This document shows positions 1 to 8,679 of a stretch of 64,000 bases of DNA, in pieces (the stretch's first letter is position 1; every line of letters starts with the position of its first letter). Where the stretch lies: NCBI RefSeq assembly GCF_000711885.1, contig NZ_JONK01000025.1, forward strand, positions 1 to 64,000. The letters run 5' to 3'. Origin of the DNA: Chromobacterium haemolyticum DSM 19808 (GTDB lineage: Bacteria > Pseudomonadota > Gammaproteobacteria > Burkholderiales > Chromobacteriaceae). A model generated the notes under the pieces. It did no database searches. It was not told where the DNA came from and saw nothing but the letters and a program-made list of their open reading frames with translations. The position numbers and the translations under genes are program-made.

Positions 1-91
1 ACAGTGCATGGAAGACGACCACGCCGACCAAGCCCGCGATGCGGCGCTTGGGCGGGGGACCGCCGATTCCTCTGGCTGTGATGCTCGTCAT
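1..91 (-). CDS. TonB-like energy transducer, N-terminal fragment (runs off window)
   Basis: Only the first 30 codons are in the window. The reading starts MTSITARGIGGPPPKRR, a short basic cytoplasmic tail, followed by a hydrophobic stretch (IAGLVGVVVFHAL) that contains the His typical of the TonB membrane anchor. TonB couples the inner-membrane proton-motive force, through ExbB/ExbD, to outer-membrane receptors. The gene lies directly downstream of, and on the same strand as, a TonB-dependent receptor, 99 bases after its stop, which supports a dedicated transducer. The ribosome-binding site is weak. The rest of the gene would be needed to confirm a proline-rich spacer and the TonB C-terminal domain. 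Confidence 0.62.
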   Translation of the reverse strand, partial: MTSITARGIGGPPPKRRIAGLVGVVVFHAL

Positions 92-117
92 GTTTATATC
101 CACTGTCTTCTGATTCG

Positions 118-172
118 CCCGGCGGCGGCGCGCCGCCGGGCCCGAGAACGGAGCGGAAACCAGTTCCGCTCC
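118..172 (-). promoter_or_regulatory. Two consecutive stem-loops between receptor and tonB-like gene
   Basis: Positions 118-127 pair perfectly with 131-140 (10 bp, 3-base loop, all G/C). Positions 150-158 pair with 164-172 (9 bp, 5-base loop). Neither is followed by a T run on the minus strand, so they are not ordinary intrinsic terminators. They may stabilise the receptor mRNA or reduce read-through into the tonB-like gene. Confidence 0.45.
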
Positions 173-190
173 ATCCAGTTTCCCGCCGCC

Positions 191-2788
191 TTAGAGCTTG
201 TAATTAGCCCGGAGGAAGAAGGAACGTCCCATCGGATCGGTAAAGCGCGGATCGTAGTTTTGCTGCGTGGTGCGCGTCATCTGATTGGAGTACGGCGGCT
301 CTTGATCGAACAGGTTCTTGATGCCGGCGGTCACCGTCAGTTGCTTGTTCCAAGCGTAGGTGCCGGACAGATTCCAGGTGGAATACGGTCTGACCTGATG
401 GAACGGCTGCCCCTGCTTCAGATAGGGATTGGAATCGGTGTAGCCGGACTTGTAGTTCTGCGCCAACATCGTACTCCACGGACCATAGGACCAGCCCAGC
501 GTCAGGTTATGCTGCCAGCGGAAGGTAGGGGCACCATCCAGGAAAGTACCCAGATTGCTGTAATACGGGCCGTTCTTCTCGGTCTGATAGGAGTACTTGG
601 ACAGATAGGTGCCATCCAACGTTGCCGTGAAGGTACCCACCGAAGTTTTGGGCAAGACCCAGTTCAGCTTGATGTCGACACCCGCGGCGCTCAGATTGCC
701 CAGGTTGTCGTAGTCGTCGATGATATAGGACAGATTGCCGCTGCCATCCCGTACAAAACGATTCGCGTACTTGGCCGGGTCGGCGAAGATGGCGGTTTCG
801 TCCAGGAAGCTGATCTGGCCCTTGATCATGGTCCACCAGAAGTCGGCGCTGGCAGTGAAGTCCTTGACCGGCTCGATCACCATGCCGAAGGACAAGGAGG
901 ACGACTTTTCCGGTTCCAACTTCTTGTTGCCGGCGATGCGTTTATTGCGCTGCATCTTGGTGCAAGCGGAACCATCTGCGCCCGGTGCCGGGTTGACGCC
1001 GTCCGGACAAGCGCCGTAATCAACATAGCTGCTGCTGGTCAGCTGCAACTGGTTGGGACGGTAGATGTTGTACAGCGACGGCGCGCGGAAGCCGGTGCTG
1101 GCGGAGCCGCGGAACATGACTTGCGAGCTGGGCTGGAACTTGAACGCGACCTTCGGATTGATCGAGCTGTCGGTATCGCTGTAATGGTCGTAGCGCGCAG
1201 CCAGTTGCACGTCCAGGTTCTTCAATACCGGAATGTCCGCTTCGCCGTAGAAAGCGTAGGCGGAACGGCTGCCGCTGGAGTCTTCGGTCTTGTCCTGGCC
1301 AGTGCTCAAGGCATCACGAGTTACCGCTTTGTTGTAGATCGTGCTCAAGGACTCGCGGCGCACTTCCGCGCCCAAAGCGATAGCCATCATCCCCGCCGGA
1401 AGCTGCAACACTTCGCGGCTGGCCTTGATGTCCGCCATGTCGATGGTGGACTTGGCTTCCTTGGTTTGACCTGTCATGCCCACCGAACGCCAGGCCGCCA
1501 GATTGTTGCCGGACAGATCGAACGGATCCAACGCGCCGCTGTTGACCGCGGACTGCATCTTGCTCTTGCTGACATAGCCGGAAGTCAGGTTTTCCTTGAT
1601 CAGGTTTTCCGAACGCCCGATGCCGGCGCGGTAATCCCAACCGGCGATCAGGCCTTCCATATTCAACATCAAGCGCTGCGTCACCGAGTTGGCCTCGGTC
1701 TCGCGATTGCCCAGCGGGATGGTGCGCACATAGAGCTTGTCGAGCTTGGTCGGGTCCACCGCGTTGACGCGGGTGATGTCGCCAGCCGTGGGCAGCGGCG
1801 CGTTCTGCGCAGTGGTGATGGTCTCGGTGCGGGTGTATTGCAACGACAGCTCGTGATTATCGCCTATGCGCTTGGTGGCCTTGACCAGGCCGGAAATCTG
1901 CTCCACCTGCGGGATGATGCTGGGGTACAGAGAATAGTACTCCAAGCATCGGTTACCAAGCTTAGAGTCACTAACGTATTGGGAAAACGGCGGACGGCAA
2001 TTTGGCGCGGACGGAGCCACCCACTTGCCGGTGACGCCATCGATATAGTTGCCCGGCCATGCACTAGAGCTGGTACCAGTGAATTTGTTGACTTGGTGGG
2101 CGTAGTCGCGCTGCCCCGCCATCACCATGTCCTGCTTCATGTAGTCAATGGCGCCATAGACGTTGAAACCGTCCTGGCCCAGATCGCCAATACCGTAGGA
2201 AGCATTGATGCGCTTTTCATCACCGCCGCCATGCTGCGGATTGGCCAAGCTGCCGCCGATGCTGAAACCCTTCAGGCTTTTCTTGGTGATGAAGTTCATC
2301 ACGCCGCCGATGGCGTCGGTGCCGTAAATGGCGGAGGCGCCGTCCAGCAATACTTCCACGCGCTCAATGGCGGACAGCGGGATGGCGTTCAGGTCGGCGG
2401 ACGTGCCGTCGATCGCCTGGTTGGCCATGCGGCGGCCATCCAGCAGTACCAGCGTGTATTGATTGCCCAGGCCGCGCAGGCTGGCGAAGGAACCGCCGCC
2501 GGAGGAGGAGCCGACCGAGGAGCTGGCACCTTGCGACGACTGGTTGGCTGCGATGCTGTTGACCACCTGTTCCACGGTGGTCAGGCCTTGCTTGGCCAGA
2601 TCTTCGGTTTTGAGAATGGTGACGGGCAGCGCCTTTTCCTGCTTGATGCTGCGCTTGATATTGGAACCGGTGACCTCTACCCGATCCAGCTGACCGGAGT
2701 TCGCCTCAGCGGCGAATGCGAACGGCGCATGGCTCGCCATGCCGGCCATGGCCAGGGCAAGCACTAGCTGCTTCTTTTGACTTCTCAA
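191..2788 (-). CDS. TonB-dependent outer-membrane receptor (paralogue 1)
   Basis: An 865-residue outer-membrane receptor with an N-terminal signal peptide (to about residue 27, ending AFAFAA-like), a TonB-box-like DRVEVTGSNIKR stretch, a plug domain (about 45-160, with the conserved ALRGLG/LVLLDGRR region) and a 22-stranded barrel. The C terminus NYKL fits an outer-membrane assembly signal. It takes up an unknown large substrate using TonB energy. The start is TTG at 2788, chosen because AAGGAGA sits just upstream and the signal peptide follows at once. It is closely related to the neighbouring receptor at 3336-5927, sharing long identical plug motifs, so this is a tandem duplication that has diverged in the extracellular loops. 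The substrate cannot be inferred from sequence. Confidence 0.9.
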   Translation of the reverse strand: MRSQKKQLVLALAMAGMASHAPFAFAAEANSGQLDRVEVTGSNIKRSIKQEKALPVTILKTEDLAKQGLTTVEQVVNSIAANQSSQGASSSVGSSSGGGSFASLRGLGNQYTLVLLDGRRMANQAIDGTSADLNAIPLSAIERVEVLLDGASAIYGTDAIGGVMNFITKKSLKGFSIGGSLANPQHGGGDEKRINASYGIGDLGQDGFNVYGAIDYMKQDMVMAGQRDYAHQVNKFTGTSSSAWPGNYIDGVTGKWVAPSAPNCRPPFSQYVSDSKLGNRCLEYYSLYPSIIPQVEQISGLVKATKRIGDNHELSLQYTRTETITTAQNAPLPTAGDITRVNAVDPTKLDKLYVRTIPLGNRETEANSVTQRLMLNMEGLIAGWDYRAGIGRSENLIKENLTSGYVSKSKMQSAVNSGALDPFDLSGNNLAAWRSVGMTGQTKEAKSTIDMADIKASREVLQLPAGMMAIALGAEVRRESLSTIYNKAVTRDALSTGQDKTEDSSGSRSAYAFYGEADIPVLKNLDVQLAARYDHYSDTDSSINPKVAFKFQPSSQVMFRGSASTGFRAPSLYNIYRPNQLQLTSSSYVDYGACPDGVNPAPGADGSACTKMQRNKRIAGNKKLEPEKSSSLSFGMVIEPVKDFTASADFWWTMIKGQISFLDETAIFADPAKYANRFVRDGSGNLSYIIDDYDNLGNLSAAGVDIKLNWVLPKTSVGTFTATLDGTYLSKYSYQTEKNGPYYSNLGTFLDGAPTFRWQHNLTLGWSYGPWSTMLAQNYKSGYTDSNPYLKQGQPFHQVRPYSTWNLSGTYAWNKQLTVTAGIKNLFDQEPPYSNQMTRTTQQNYDPRFTDPMGRSFFLRANYKL

Positions 2789-3277
2789 CTTGATTTCTCC
2801 TTAACTGCACACGGAAACCAGCAGCGCTTCTGGCGAACGTTTGCTGGATACTGCAGGTCGTCGACAATCGAACGTCATGACCATGTTTCGAGTGTGTTAA
2901 GGATTGTTGCTTCTCGTCAATATTTGTTGAGGGACGATCCACGGTGTCCGGCGGTTTGTTCCAGCGCCCCGTTTGGCGGAGAAATGCGTAAAAATCATGT
3001 TAGCGCTTGAAAATCAATAGACTATCCCCCTGATTTTTGCCAGCAGCTTTTACAATCACCTGCTAATTCCATGTCATTTTTTATAGTGAACACCCCTTGC
3101 CATTGTTGCTTTTTTGCATTTTTACGACAATTTTGTACAAGAATTTCAGATTAGGCTAATTTTGCAAAAACTTATGCATTCGTTTTTTTAATGGCTGGTA
3201 TGAAAAATTCTCCCCCTCATAATCAAATCCTCCCTGCCTGCCTCCAGCTCAAATAAGAAAAACAACTCCAAAAGCAT
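2789..3277. other. AT-rich intergenic region upstream of receptor paralogue 1
   Basis: About 490 bases without a supported gene. The stretch from about 2990 to 3270 is markedly AT-rich compared with the surrounding GC-rich coding DNA, with several runs of A or T. On the minus strand a TATAAA hexamer lies near 3080, but no convincing -35 partner was found. It presumably carries the promoter and regulatory sites of the receptor gene. No Fur-box-like dyad was recognised by eye. Confidence 0.5.
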
Positions 3278-3312
3278 AAAGCCCCGCCACACCAGACGGT
3301 GCGACGGGGCTT
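3278..3312 (-). terminator. Intrinsic terminator of receptor paralogue 2
   Basis: AAGCCCCG (3279-3286) pairs with CGGGGCTT (3305-3312), with an inner CACC/GGTG pairing. On the minus strand the stem is followed by a T-rich tract. It lies 24 bases after the receptor stop codon. Confidence 0.75.
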
Positions 3313-3335
3313 GATCAAACGACTCTTGGCGAGGA

Positions 3336-5927
3336 TTAGAGTTTGTAGTTGGCTTTCAGGAAATAAGCGCGCCCCACCGGATCCGCCACCACTGGATCAA
3401 AGCCATACTGGAAGGTTTTGGTCTGGTTGCTGTAAGGCGGCTCCTGATCGAACAGGTTGCGGATGCCGGCGGTAATGGTGAGCTTCTTGTCCCATACATA
3501 GCTGCCGGACAGATTCCAGTTGGAGTACGGACGCACGTTATGACCTTCATCATTGGGATTCAGGTCGGTATAGCCGGACGAATAATTCTGCACCAGCACT
3601 CCGCTCCACGGTCCCCGCGCCCAGTTGAACGCCAGGCTATGCTTCCAGCGCAAGGTCGGCTGCAGAATATCCTTGTACCAACCGCCCAGCGAGCTCAAAT
3701 AGGGTCCCTTCGGCTCCAACTGCTGCTGGTACTTGGAAGTGTAGGTGCCATCCAGGTTGACGCTGAAATTGCCCAAAGCATTCTTGGGCAAGCGGAAGGC
3801 CAGGCTGATGTCCACGCCGGCCGCGCTCAAGGTACCCAGGTTCTGAGTGGTGGTGATCACATGGTTGAGCGAGCCGTCCGCGTTGCGCACGAACTTGTCG
3901 GCGTACTTGCCCGGATCGGCGAAAATCACGCCGGGGTCCAGCGAGTTGATGGTGTCTTTCACCGTAGTCCACCAGAAATCCGCGCTGGCGGTGATTTCCT
4001 TGATCGGCTCAATCACGATGCCGAAGGTCAGCGAACTGGCCTTCTCTGGCGACAAATTGTTGTTGCCGCCCTGCAAGGCTTCGAACTGGGTGTTGCAATC
4101 GTCCACCTTGTTGCCGCCGTTGGCCGGCGTGCCGCCCGGGCAACGCAAGGGGTCGTTGAACTTGTTGGCGGTGTAGGTCTTGCTGTTGGGCGTGAACACA
4201 TCGTACAGCGTCGGCGCGCGGAAGCCCTTGCTGGCGGAGGAACGGAACAAGACCTGCGGGATAGGCTGGTACTTGACGGCGACCTTCGGGTTGAAGGAGC
4301 TGCCGAAGTCGGTATAGCGGTCGTAGCGCGCAGCCAACTGGGCGTCGAAGTTTTTGAAAATCGGAATATCCGCTTCCACATAGGCCGCGGTCACGCCGCG
4401 GCTGCCGCTGGTGGACTTGGAATCGGCGATGCCGGACCCCAGCGCGAACTGGGCGATGTCCTGGATCTGGCTGTCCAGTTTCTCGCGCCGGGTTTCCACG
4501 CCGAAAGCCGTCGCCATCATGCCGGCCGGCAGCTGCAACACCTCCTTGCTGACCTTGAAGTCCGCCATCACCGTCTGGTATTTGGCGATCCAGCCGTCGC
4601 CCTTCAGTTCAGTGCTCTGCCAAGCGCCGGGCGCAGAATCTCCAAAGGGATTGATGGTGCCGTCCTGGAAAGCGGCGGCGATCTTGTCGCCGTGCACATA
4701 GCCGGACTTGTAATTGATGGTGGTCTTGTTTTCGGAGTAAGCCACCCCGCCGCGGTAATCCCAGCCCGCCAGCAAGCCTTCGGCGTTGAAAGCCAGCCGC
4801 TGCGTGGTGGATAGACTCTCGGTCACGCGCGGCCCCAGCGGCACCGAGCGCGAGTTGATCACCACGGCGCTGCCGTCGGTGGGCGTGCCGTCCGGCAAGT
4901 GGGTGGGATAATACTTGTCGCCCGCCTTCAGGGTGGCGATCTTGCTTAGCGGCGCCGGCGAGATATGCGTGGTGCTGACGTTGCGCGCGCCCATGTACTG
5001 CAGCGACAGCGTGTGATCCCCAATCTGCTTGGTGCCCTTGACGAAGGCGGTCAGTTGTTCCACCTCCGGCGTCAGATCCATGTAGAGGTTGGCGTTTTCG
5101 CCACAGGAGTTGGCGTCTATCGGCTTGGCGTACGGTGGTTTGCAATTGGGCGCAGCCGGGTTGTAGGCGTTGCCCTTGTAAGTGAAGTTGGATGGGAAGA
5201 CTCGGCCGCTCAGGTTGTCCGCGGTCAGGTATTTGTTGGCGAAGGAACGGTTCAGCGTGGTGATGGCGTCCAGCTTCTGATAGCTCAAGGAGCCGTAAAC
5301 GTTGTAGCCGTCCTTGTTCAAGTCGCCGATGCCGGCGGTGATGCTGGCGCTGCCGGTATTGCCGCCCTTGTGATCGGTGGACACCAGTTCGCCACCCACC
5401 GTCACGCCTTGGTAACTCTTCTTGGTAATGAAGTTGATCACGCCGCCGATGGCGTCGGTGCCGTAGATGGCGGAGGCGCCGTCGCGCAGTACCTCGATGC
5501 GCTCAATCGCCGACAAGGGAATGGCGTTCAAATCCGTGGCGTAACCGCCAATCGCCTGGCTGGCGACACGACGGCCATCCAGCAGCACCAGCGTGTACTG
5601 CGACCCCAGACCGCGCAGGCTGGCGTAAGAAGCGCCGCCCGACACGGACTGCACCGACGAGGCGCCCACCATGCTGGACTGGTTGCTGGCCAGCGAATTC
5701 ACCACCTGCTCCACCGTGGTGAAACCCTGCTTGCTCATTTCCTCAGTGCGCACCACCGTCACCGGCAGCGCCTTTTCTTGCTTGATGCTGCGCTTGATGT
5801 TGGAACCGGTGACTTCCACCCGATCCAGGGTGCCGCTGCTGGACTCCGCCGCCCAGGCGCTGCCGGCTTGGCCGCCCAGGCCTGCCAGGGCCAAGGCAAG
5901 CACCAACTTCTTCTTGCTAGTTCTCAT
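3336..5927 (-). CDS. TonB-dependent outer-membrane receptor (paralogue 2)
   Basis: An 863-residue receptor with a signal peptide (MRTSKKKLVLALALAGLGG... AWAA), TonB-box-like DRVEVTGSNIKR, plug domain and beta-barrel ending NYKL. The start is ATG at 5927, which has GGAG nine bases upstream and begins the signal peptide. The frame stays open further upstream to 6026, but that extension would bury the signal sequence. It shares the SIKQEKALPVT and TVEQVVNS plug motifs with the next receptor but has its own terminator, so the two are probably transcribed separately. Extracellular loops differ between the paralogues, suggesting different ligands or variants of one ligand class. Ligand unknown. Confidence 0.9.
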   Translation of the reverse strand: MRTSKKKLVLALALAGLGGQAGSAWAAESSSGTLDRVEVTGSNIKRSIKQEKALPVTVVRTEEMSKQGFTTVEQVVNSLASNQSSMVGASSVQSVSGGASYASLRGLGSQYTLVLLDGRRVASQAIGGYATDLNAIPLSAIERIEVLRDGASAIYGTDAIGGVINFITKKSYQGVTVGGELVSTDHKGGNTGSASITAGIGDLNKDGYNVYGSLSYQKLDAITTLNRSFANKYLTADNLSGRVFPSNFTYKGNAYNPAAPNCKPPYAKPIDANSCGENANLYMDLTPEVEQLTAFVKGTKQIGDHTLSLQYMGARNVSTTHISPAPLSKIATLKAGDKYYPTHLPDGTPTDGSAVVINSRSVPLGPRVTESLSTTQRLAFNAEGLLAGWDYRGGVAYSENKTTINYKSGYVHGDKIAAAFQDGTINPFGDSAPGAWQSTELKGDGWIAKYQTVMADFKVSKEVLQLPAGMMATAFGVETRREKLDSQIQDIAQFALGSGIADSKSTSGSRGVTAAYVEADIPIFKNFDAQLAARYDRYTDFGSSFNPKVAVKYQPIPQVLFRSSASKGFRAPTLYDVFTPNSKTYTANKFNDPLRCPGGTPANGGNKVDDCNTQFEALQGGNNNLSPEKASSLTFGIVIEPIKEITASADFWWTTVKDTINSLDPGVIFADPGKYADKFVRNADGSLNHVITTTQNLGTLSAAGVDISLAFRLPKNALGNFSVNLDGTYTSKYQQQLEPKGPYLSSLGGWYKDILQPTLRWKHSLAFNWARGPWSGVLVQNYSSGYTDLNPNDEGHNVRPYSNWNLSGSYVWDKKLTITAGIRNLFDQEPPYSNQTKTFQYGFDPVVADPVGRAYFLKANYKL

Positions 5928-6304
5928 GATTTCTCCAGTCATGTGCCTAACCTGCTTAGCGCGCTTCTCTAGACACGCTTTCAGCAGATCATCCAGCCAC
6001 AGACTATTTGTCATATGGCCTGACACGATGCTTGAAGCATTTATTACAGACGGTCAATCAGCATCACGATTCGTCACATATGACCTTCCCGCCCATGGAG
6101 GCCTCCAAAGCGGAAAACACCATGCCCCAACCTTACGTAAAGACCGCCGGCAAAGGGTTTCATGCCATGAGCAAGCATGAGCCCTCGTTGTGAAAAGCGC
6201 AGCGGCGCGTTGCCTTTTTGCCAATAGGCTGCGCCGCGCAACACTTTCATGACATGTGTAAAAATCAGAAAGACGATTAAATCAATGCGTTTAACTCATA
6301 TCTG
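5928..6304. other. Upstream region of receptor paralogue 2, with distant inverted repeat
   Basis: Roughly 400 bases separate the receptor start from the end of the glycosidase-like gene. No gene is supported here. GTCATATG at 6010-6017 and its perfect inverse CATATGAC at 6077-6084 form a 60-base-spaced inverted repeat that could be paired operator half-sites for the receptor promoter. That role is inference from symmetry and position only. Confidence 0.35.
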
Positions 6305-6360
6305 TAGAGGACTGCGCCAAACACCGGCTCATGGCGCAAGACCCGGCTTGCAGTCCTCTA
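6305..6360 (-). terminator. Long hairpin spanning the stop codon of the glycosidase-like gene
   Basis: TAGAGGACTGC (6305-6315) is perfectly complementary to GCAGTCCTCTA (6350-6360), an 11-bp stem. A smaller GCGCCA/TGGCGC pairing sits inside it. The stem begins within the last codons and includes the TGA at 6331-6329. There is no T run, so it is either a Rho-independent-like stop of atypical form or a 3'-end-stabilising structure. Confidence 0.45.
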
Positions 6361-8596
6361 AAGAAACCGTGCGCTCCGGCTGTCCGGCCAACTGCGCTCG
6401 CATCGCCTGGCCGGCCAACTCGCGCCCTTCAAGCAAGCGCGGCTCCGCGCTGAAATTGACTGTCAGCCGGCTGCCGTCGGCGAAACGGGTCTGTTGAGCT
6501 AGGCGATCCGGCGTCAACCAGGCAAAGCCGGTCATGGCCTGAGTCGCCAGTTGTCGGTGCAAGGGCCGAAACACCTGATCCGCGCAACGCATCAGCGGCA
6601 GCCGCCTCGTCAGGCTTTCCGCGCTCACATGCCAGAGCGGCGGCGTGTTGTACAACCATTGCGCCAATAGATTGTCGGCATAGGCGTTGCTGAACTTCAG
6701 GTTGTCGTACAGCCAGTGATTGGTGGTGACGATGGAGTCGTGGAACACCGCCTGATAGAGCGGCAGCCGGTAGCGCGGCTGGTAGTAAATGTTCAGATAG
6801 GGTTGCTTTAAGGGTACCGAGCGGAAAAACACCTCGGGCTGGTCCGCCGGAAACCAGCGGCCCAGGAAGTACGGCGACTTGGGGTTTTTCTGCAAATCGG
6901 GATCGCCCCACCCCAGCACCGGCACCTGCATGCCGTGCGCGAAGGCGATTCCTCGCGAGGTGGCCGCGTTGCCGTTCTCAGACCCCACCGGCACGCCGAA
7001 ACGATCCCTCACCCAGGCCATGCTGCGTTCGTTGCCGGCCGCCACGCCGGCCTGGCTCATGCGCCGGCCCGGCGTGTAATCGTCAAACACCATGCCGGTG
7101 GCGTAGGCATCCAGAAACCAGCTGTTGAAGCCCAAAGCCCTATGCAGCGCCTGGCTGCGCTGACGCAACACAGGCCGCACGCATTCCGGATTGGTGTAAT
7201 AACCGGACTGCTGGAAACCGCTCTTGCGCCGGCCGCTGGCCAAGGTGATGCCGCAATCTCGATACGCGGCGGCGCCCTGCTGCGCCGTCAGCCAGTCCTC
7301 GCGCTTCCCTGGCGGCAAGGCGGTTTGGTAGGAGTCGTAGGACGCCATCAGATAGCCAGCGCGCACGCCCTCCGCCATCGCTTGCGGCTGCCACAAGCCC
7401 CCTTCCCAATTGTCCACCCCCAGCCATAGCCGCTCCAGTCCGGCCGCGCTCAAAGCCCGGAGCGTGCGGCGCGATAAGCCGCCGCCCCAATCGTCCGGCT
7501 GAGCCAAGGCCGCGCCGAACACTGCTCTCACCTCGCGACGCAAGCGGCGGTAAGGCGCGGCCAGCTTGCTCCACTCCGGCGCGGCGCTCAGCCAATCGGC
7601 CCGCGCCTCCGCCGCGGCCGCCTGATTGAAAGCCGTCAACAAGACCCGACGCTGGTAAGCATCCGGCTGAGCCGGAGCCGCCCGCAGCGCCGCGGCGGCT
7701 TCCGCGTCGAAGCGCCCTCTCAAGCGCCGCGCCAGCGCGCTGTCGCCGCGCAACAGGCTCACCCAGCGTCCCCAGTCGCGCACATCGGCCGCACCCAGCA
7801 AATCGTTGCCCCATAGATAGACATGACTGGCGCCCACCAGCTTGGCGGTTTCCGGCTGCGCACGCATCTTGTCCGCCAGGCTTTCGAAACGCCCCGCCTC
7901 GATCAACCATTGCCGATAACGTTTGGCTCCGGCCAAGGGGTCCCCGTCCGCCAAGTGCAACAGCAGGGTCATCGGTTCTTGTCGGTTCAAGACGTTGAAA
8001 TCATGACTCAGCGCCAGCCCCAGACCGGCGCCGTCCCGGCTGACCTTCAAACGATTGTTGAAGGGATTCAGCAGCAGCCAATGCAAACTGCTTGCACCGT
8101 AATCCATGCCCCACAGAGGCAGGCTGAGATTTTCCGAGGTGTTGAGCCCGTCACAGGCGAAGCGCGGTAGAAAATCCAGCCACAGCGGATCGCCGGCCGG
8201 CGCATAGCTGCCCTCCGCCAAGGGCAGCAGCAAGCCGCGCCCCATCGCCGCCGCCGGCTGCCGCAACAGCGGCATGGTTTCCGCTGCTCCGGTCCCGGCT
8301 TGCACCGTCAACGTCAGGTCCGGACCGTCCAGGCGCGCGCTCAAGCGATAACGATCGTGCTCCCAGGACCATGCCGCCCCGGCCGCGTCCGCGCTCAGGT
8401 TCGCCACTTCCCGCGCGGGGCCGCCCGTCGACACCTCCAGCGGCGGTTGTCCGGCCGGCGTCGCGGTCACCGCCAGGGTGGCCGGGTCCAGCGCCACCCG
8501 CCACTGGGCGTTTTCCAAGCGGATCTGCGCCCAGGCGCTCAAGGGCAGGCTCATTGCCGCCAGCGCAAAAACAAGGGAACGGGGGGATATCGACAT
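6329..8596 (-). CDS. Secreted glycoside-hydrolase-like protein
   Basis: A 755-residue exported protein. The start ATG at 8596 is preferred over an upstream TTG because GGAGAG precedes it and it begins a clear signal peptide (MSISPRSLVFALAAMSLPL... AWAQ). The N-terminal ~230 residues look like an all-beta, galactose-mutarotase-like domain. The middle shows TIM-barrel-like strands (ERLWLGVDNW, AGYLMASYDSYQ, WFLDAYATG, GVPVGSENGN) with acidic residues at strand ends, including the Asp near residue 495 and Glu near 539 that could be catalytic. The C terminus is a small beta domain. This arrangement recalls GH101/GH129/DUF5696-type glycosidases, but I cannot assign a family or substrate. It lies 83 bases downstream of a DUF2861-like gene and two-component genes on the same strand, suggesting envelope or extracellular glycan turnover. 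Confidence 0.6.
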   Translation of the reverse strand: MSISPRSLVFALAAMSLPLSAWAQIRLENAQWRVALDPATLAVTATPAGQPPLEVSTGGPAREVANLSADAAGAAWSWEHDRYRLSARLDGPDLTLTVQAGTGAAETMPLLRQPAAAMGRGLLLPLAEGSYAPAGDPLWLDFLPRFACDGLNTSENLSLPLWGMDYGASSLHWLLLNPFNNRLKVSRDGAGLGLALSHDFNVLNRQEPMTLLLHLADGDPLAGAKRYRQWLIEAGRFESLADKMRAQPETAKLVGASHVYLWGNDLLGAADVRDWGRWVSLLRGDSALARRLRGRFDAEAAAALRAAPAQPDAYQRRVLLTAFNQAAAAEARADWLSAAPEWSKLAAPYRRLRREVRAVFGAALAQPDDWGGGLSRRTLRALSAAGLERLWLGVDNWEGGLWQPQAMAEGVRAGYLMASYDSYQTALPPGKREDWLTAQQGAAAYRDCGITLASGRRKSGFQQSGYYTNPECVRPVLRQRSQALHRALGFNSWFLDAYATGMVFDDYTPGRRMSQAGVAAGNERSMAWVRDRFGVPVGSENGNAATSRGIAFAHGMQVPVLGWGDPDLQKNPKSPYFLGRWFPADQPEVFFRSVPLKQPYLNIYYQPRYRLPLYQAVFHDSIVTTNHWLYDNLKFSNAYADNLLAQWLYNTPPLWHVSAESLTRRLPLMRCADQVFRPLHRQLATQAMTGFAWLTPDRLAQQTRFADGSRLTVNFSAEPRLLEGRELAGQAMRAQLAGQPERTVSLEDCKPGLAP

Positions 8597-8679
8597 CGCG
8601 GGCACTCTCCATATTCGAATCAAGATGAAGAGATTAGAAAGGCAAAGGCCGTCGCGATTGTCAGGCGAATGTCAGGATT

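Noticed and set aside
8-2767. A 919-codon open frame on the plus strand opposite the first TonB-dependent receptor
   Set aside because: It is antisense to a full-length receptor with signal peptide and barrel. Long antisense frames are expected in GC-rich coding DNA, and its composition (Arg, Gln, His, Gly-rich) has no domain features.
3071-3154. Short plus-strand open frame starting MSFFIVNTPCHCCFF in the AT-rich intergenic region
   Set aside because: No ribosome-binding site, low-complexity AT-rich composition and no terminator.
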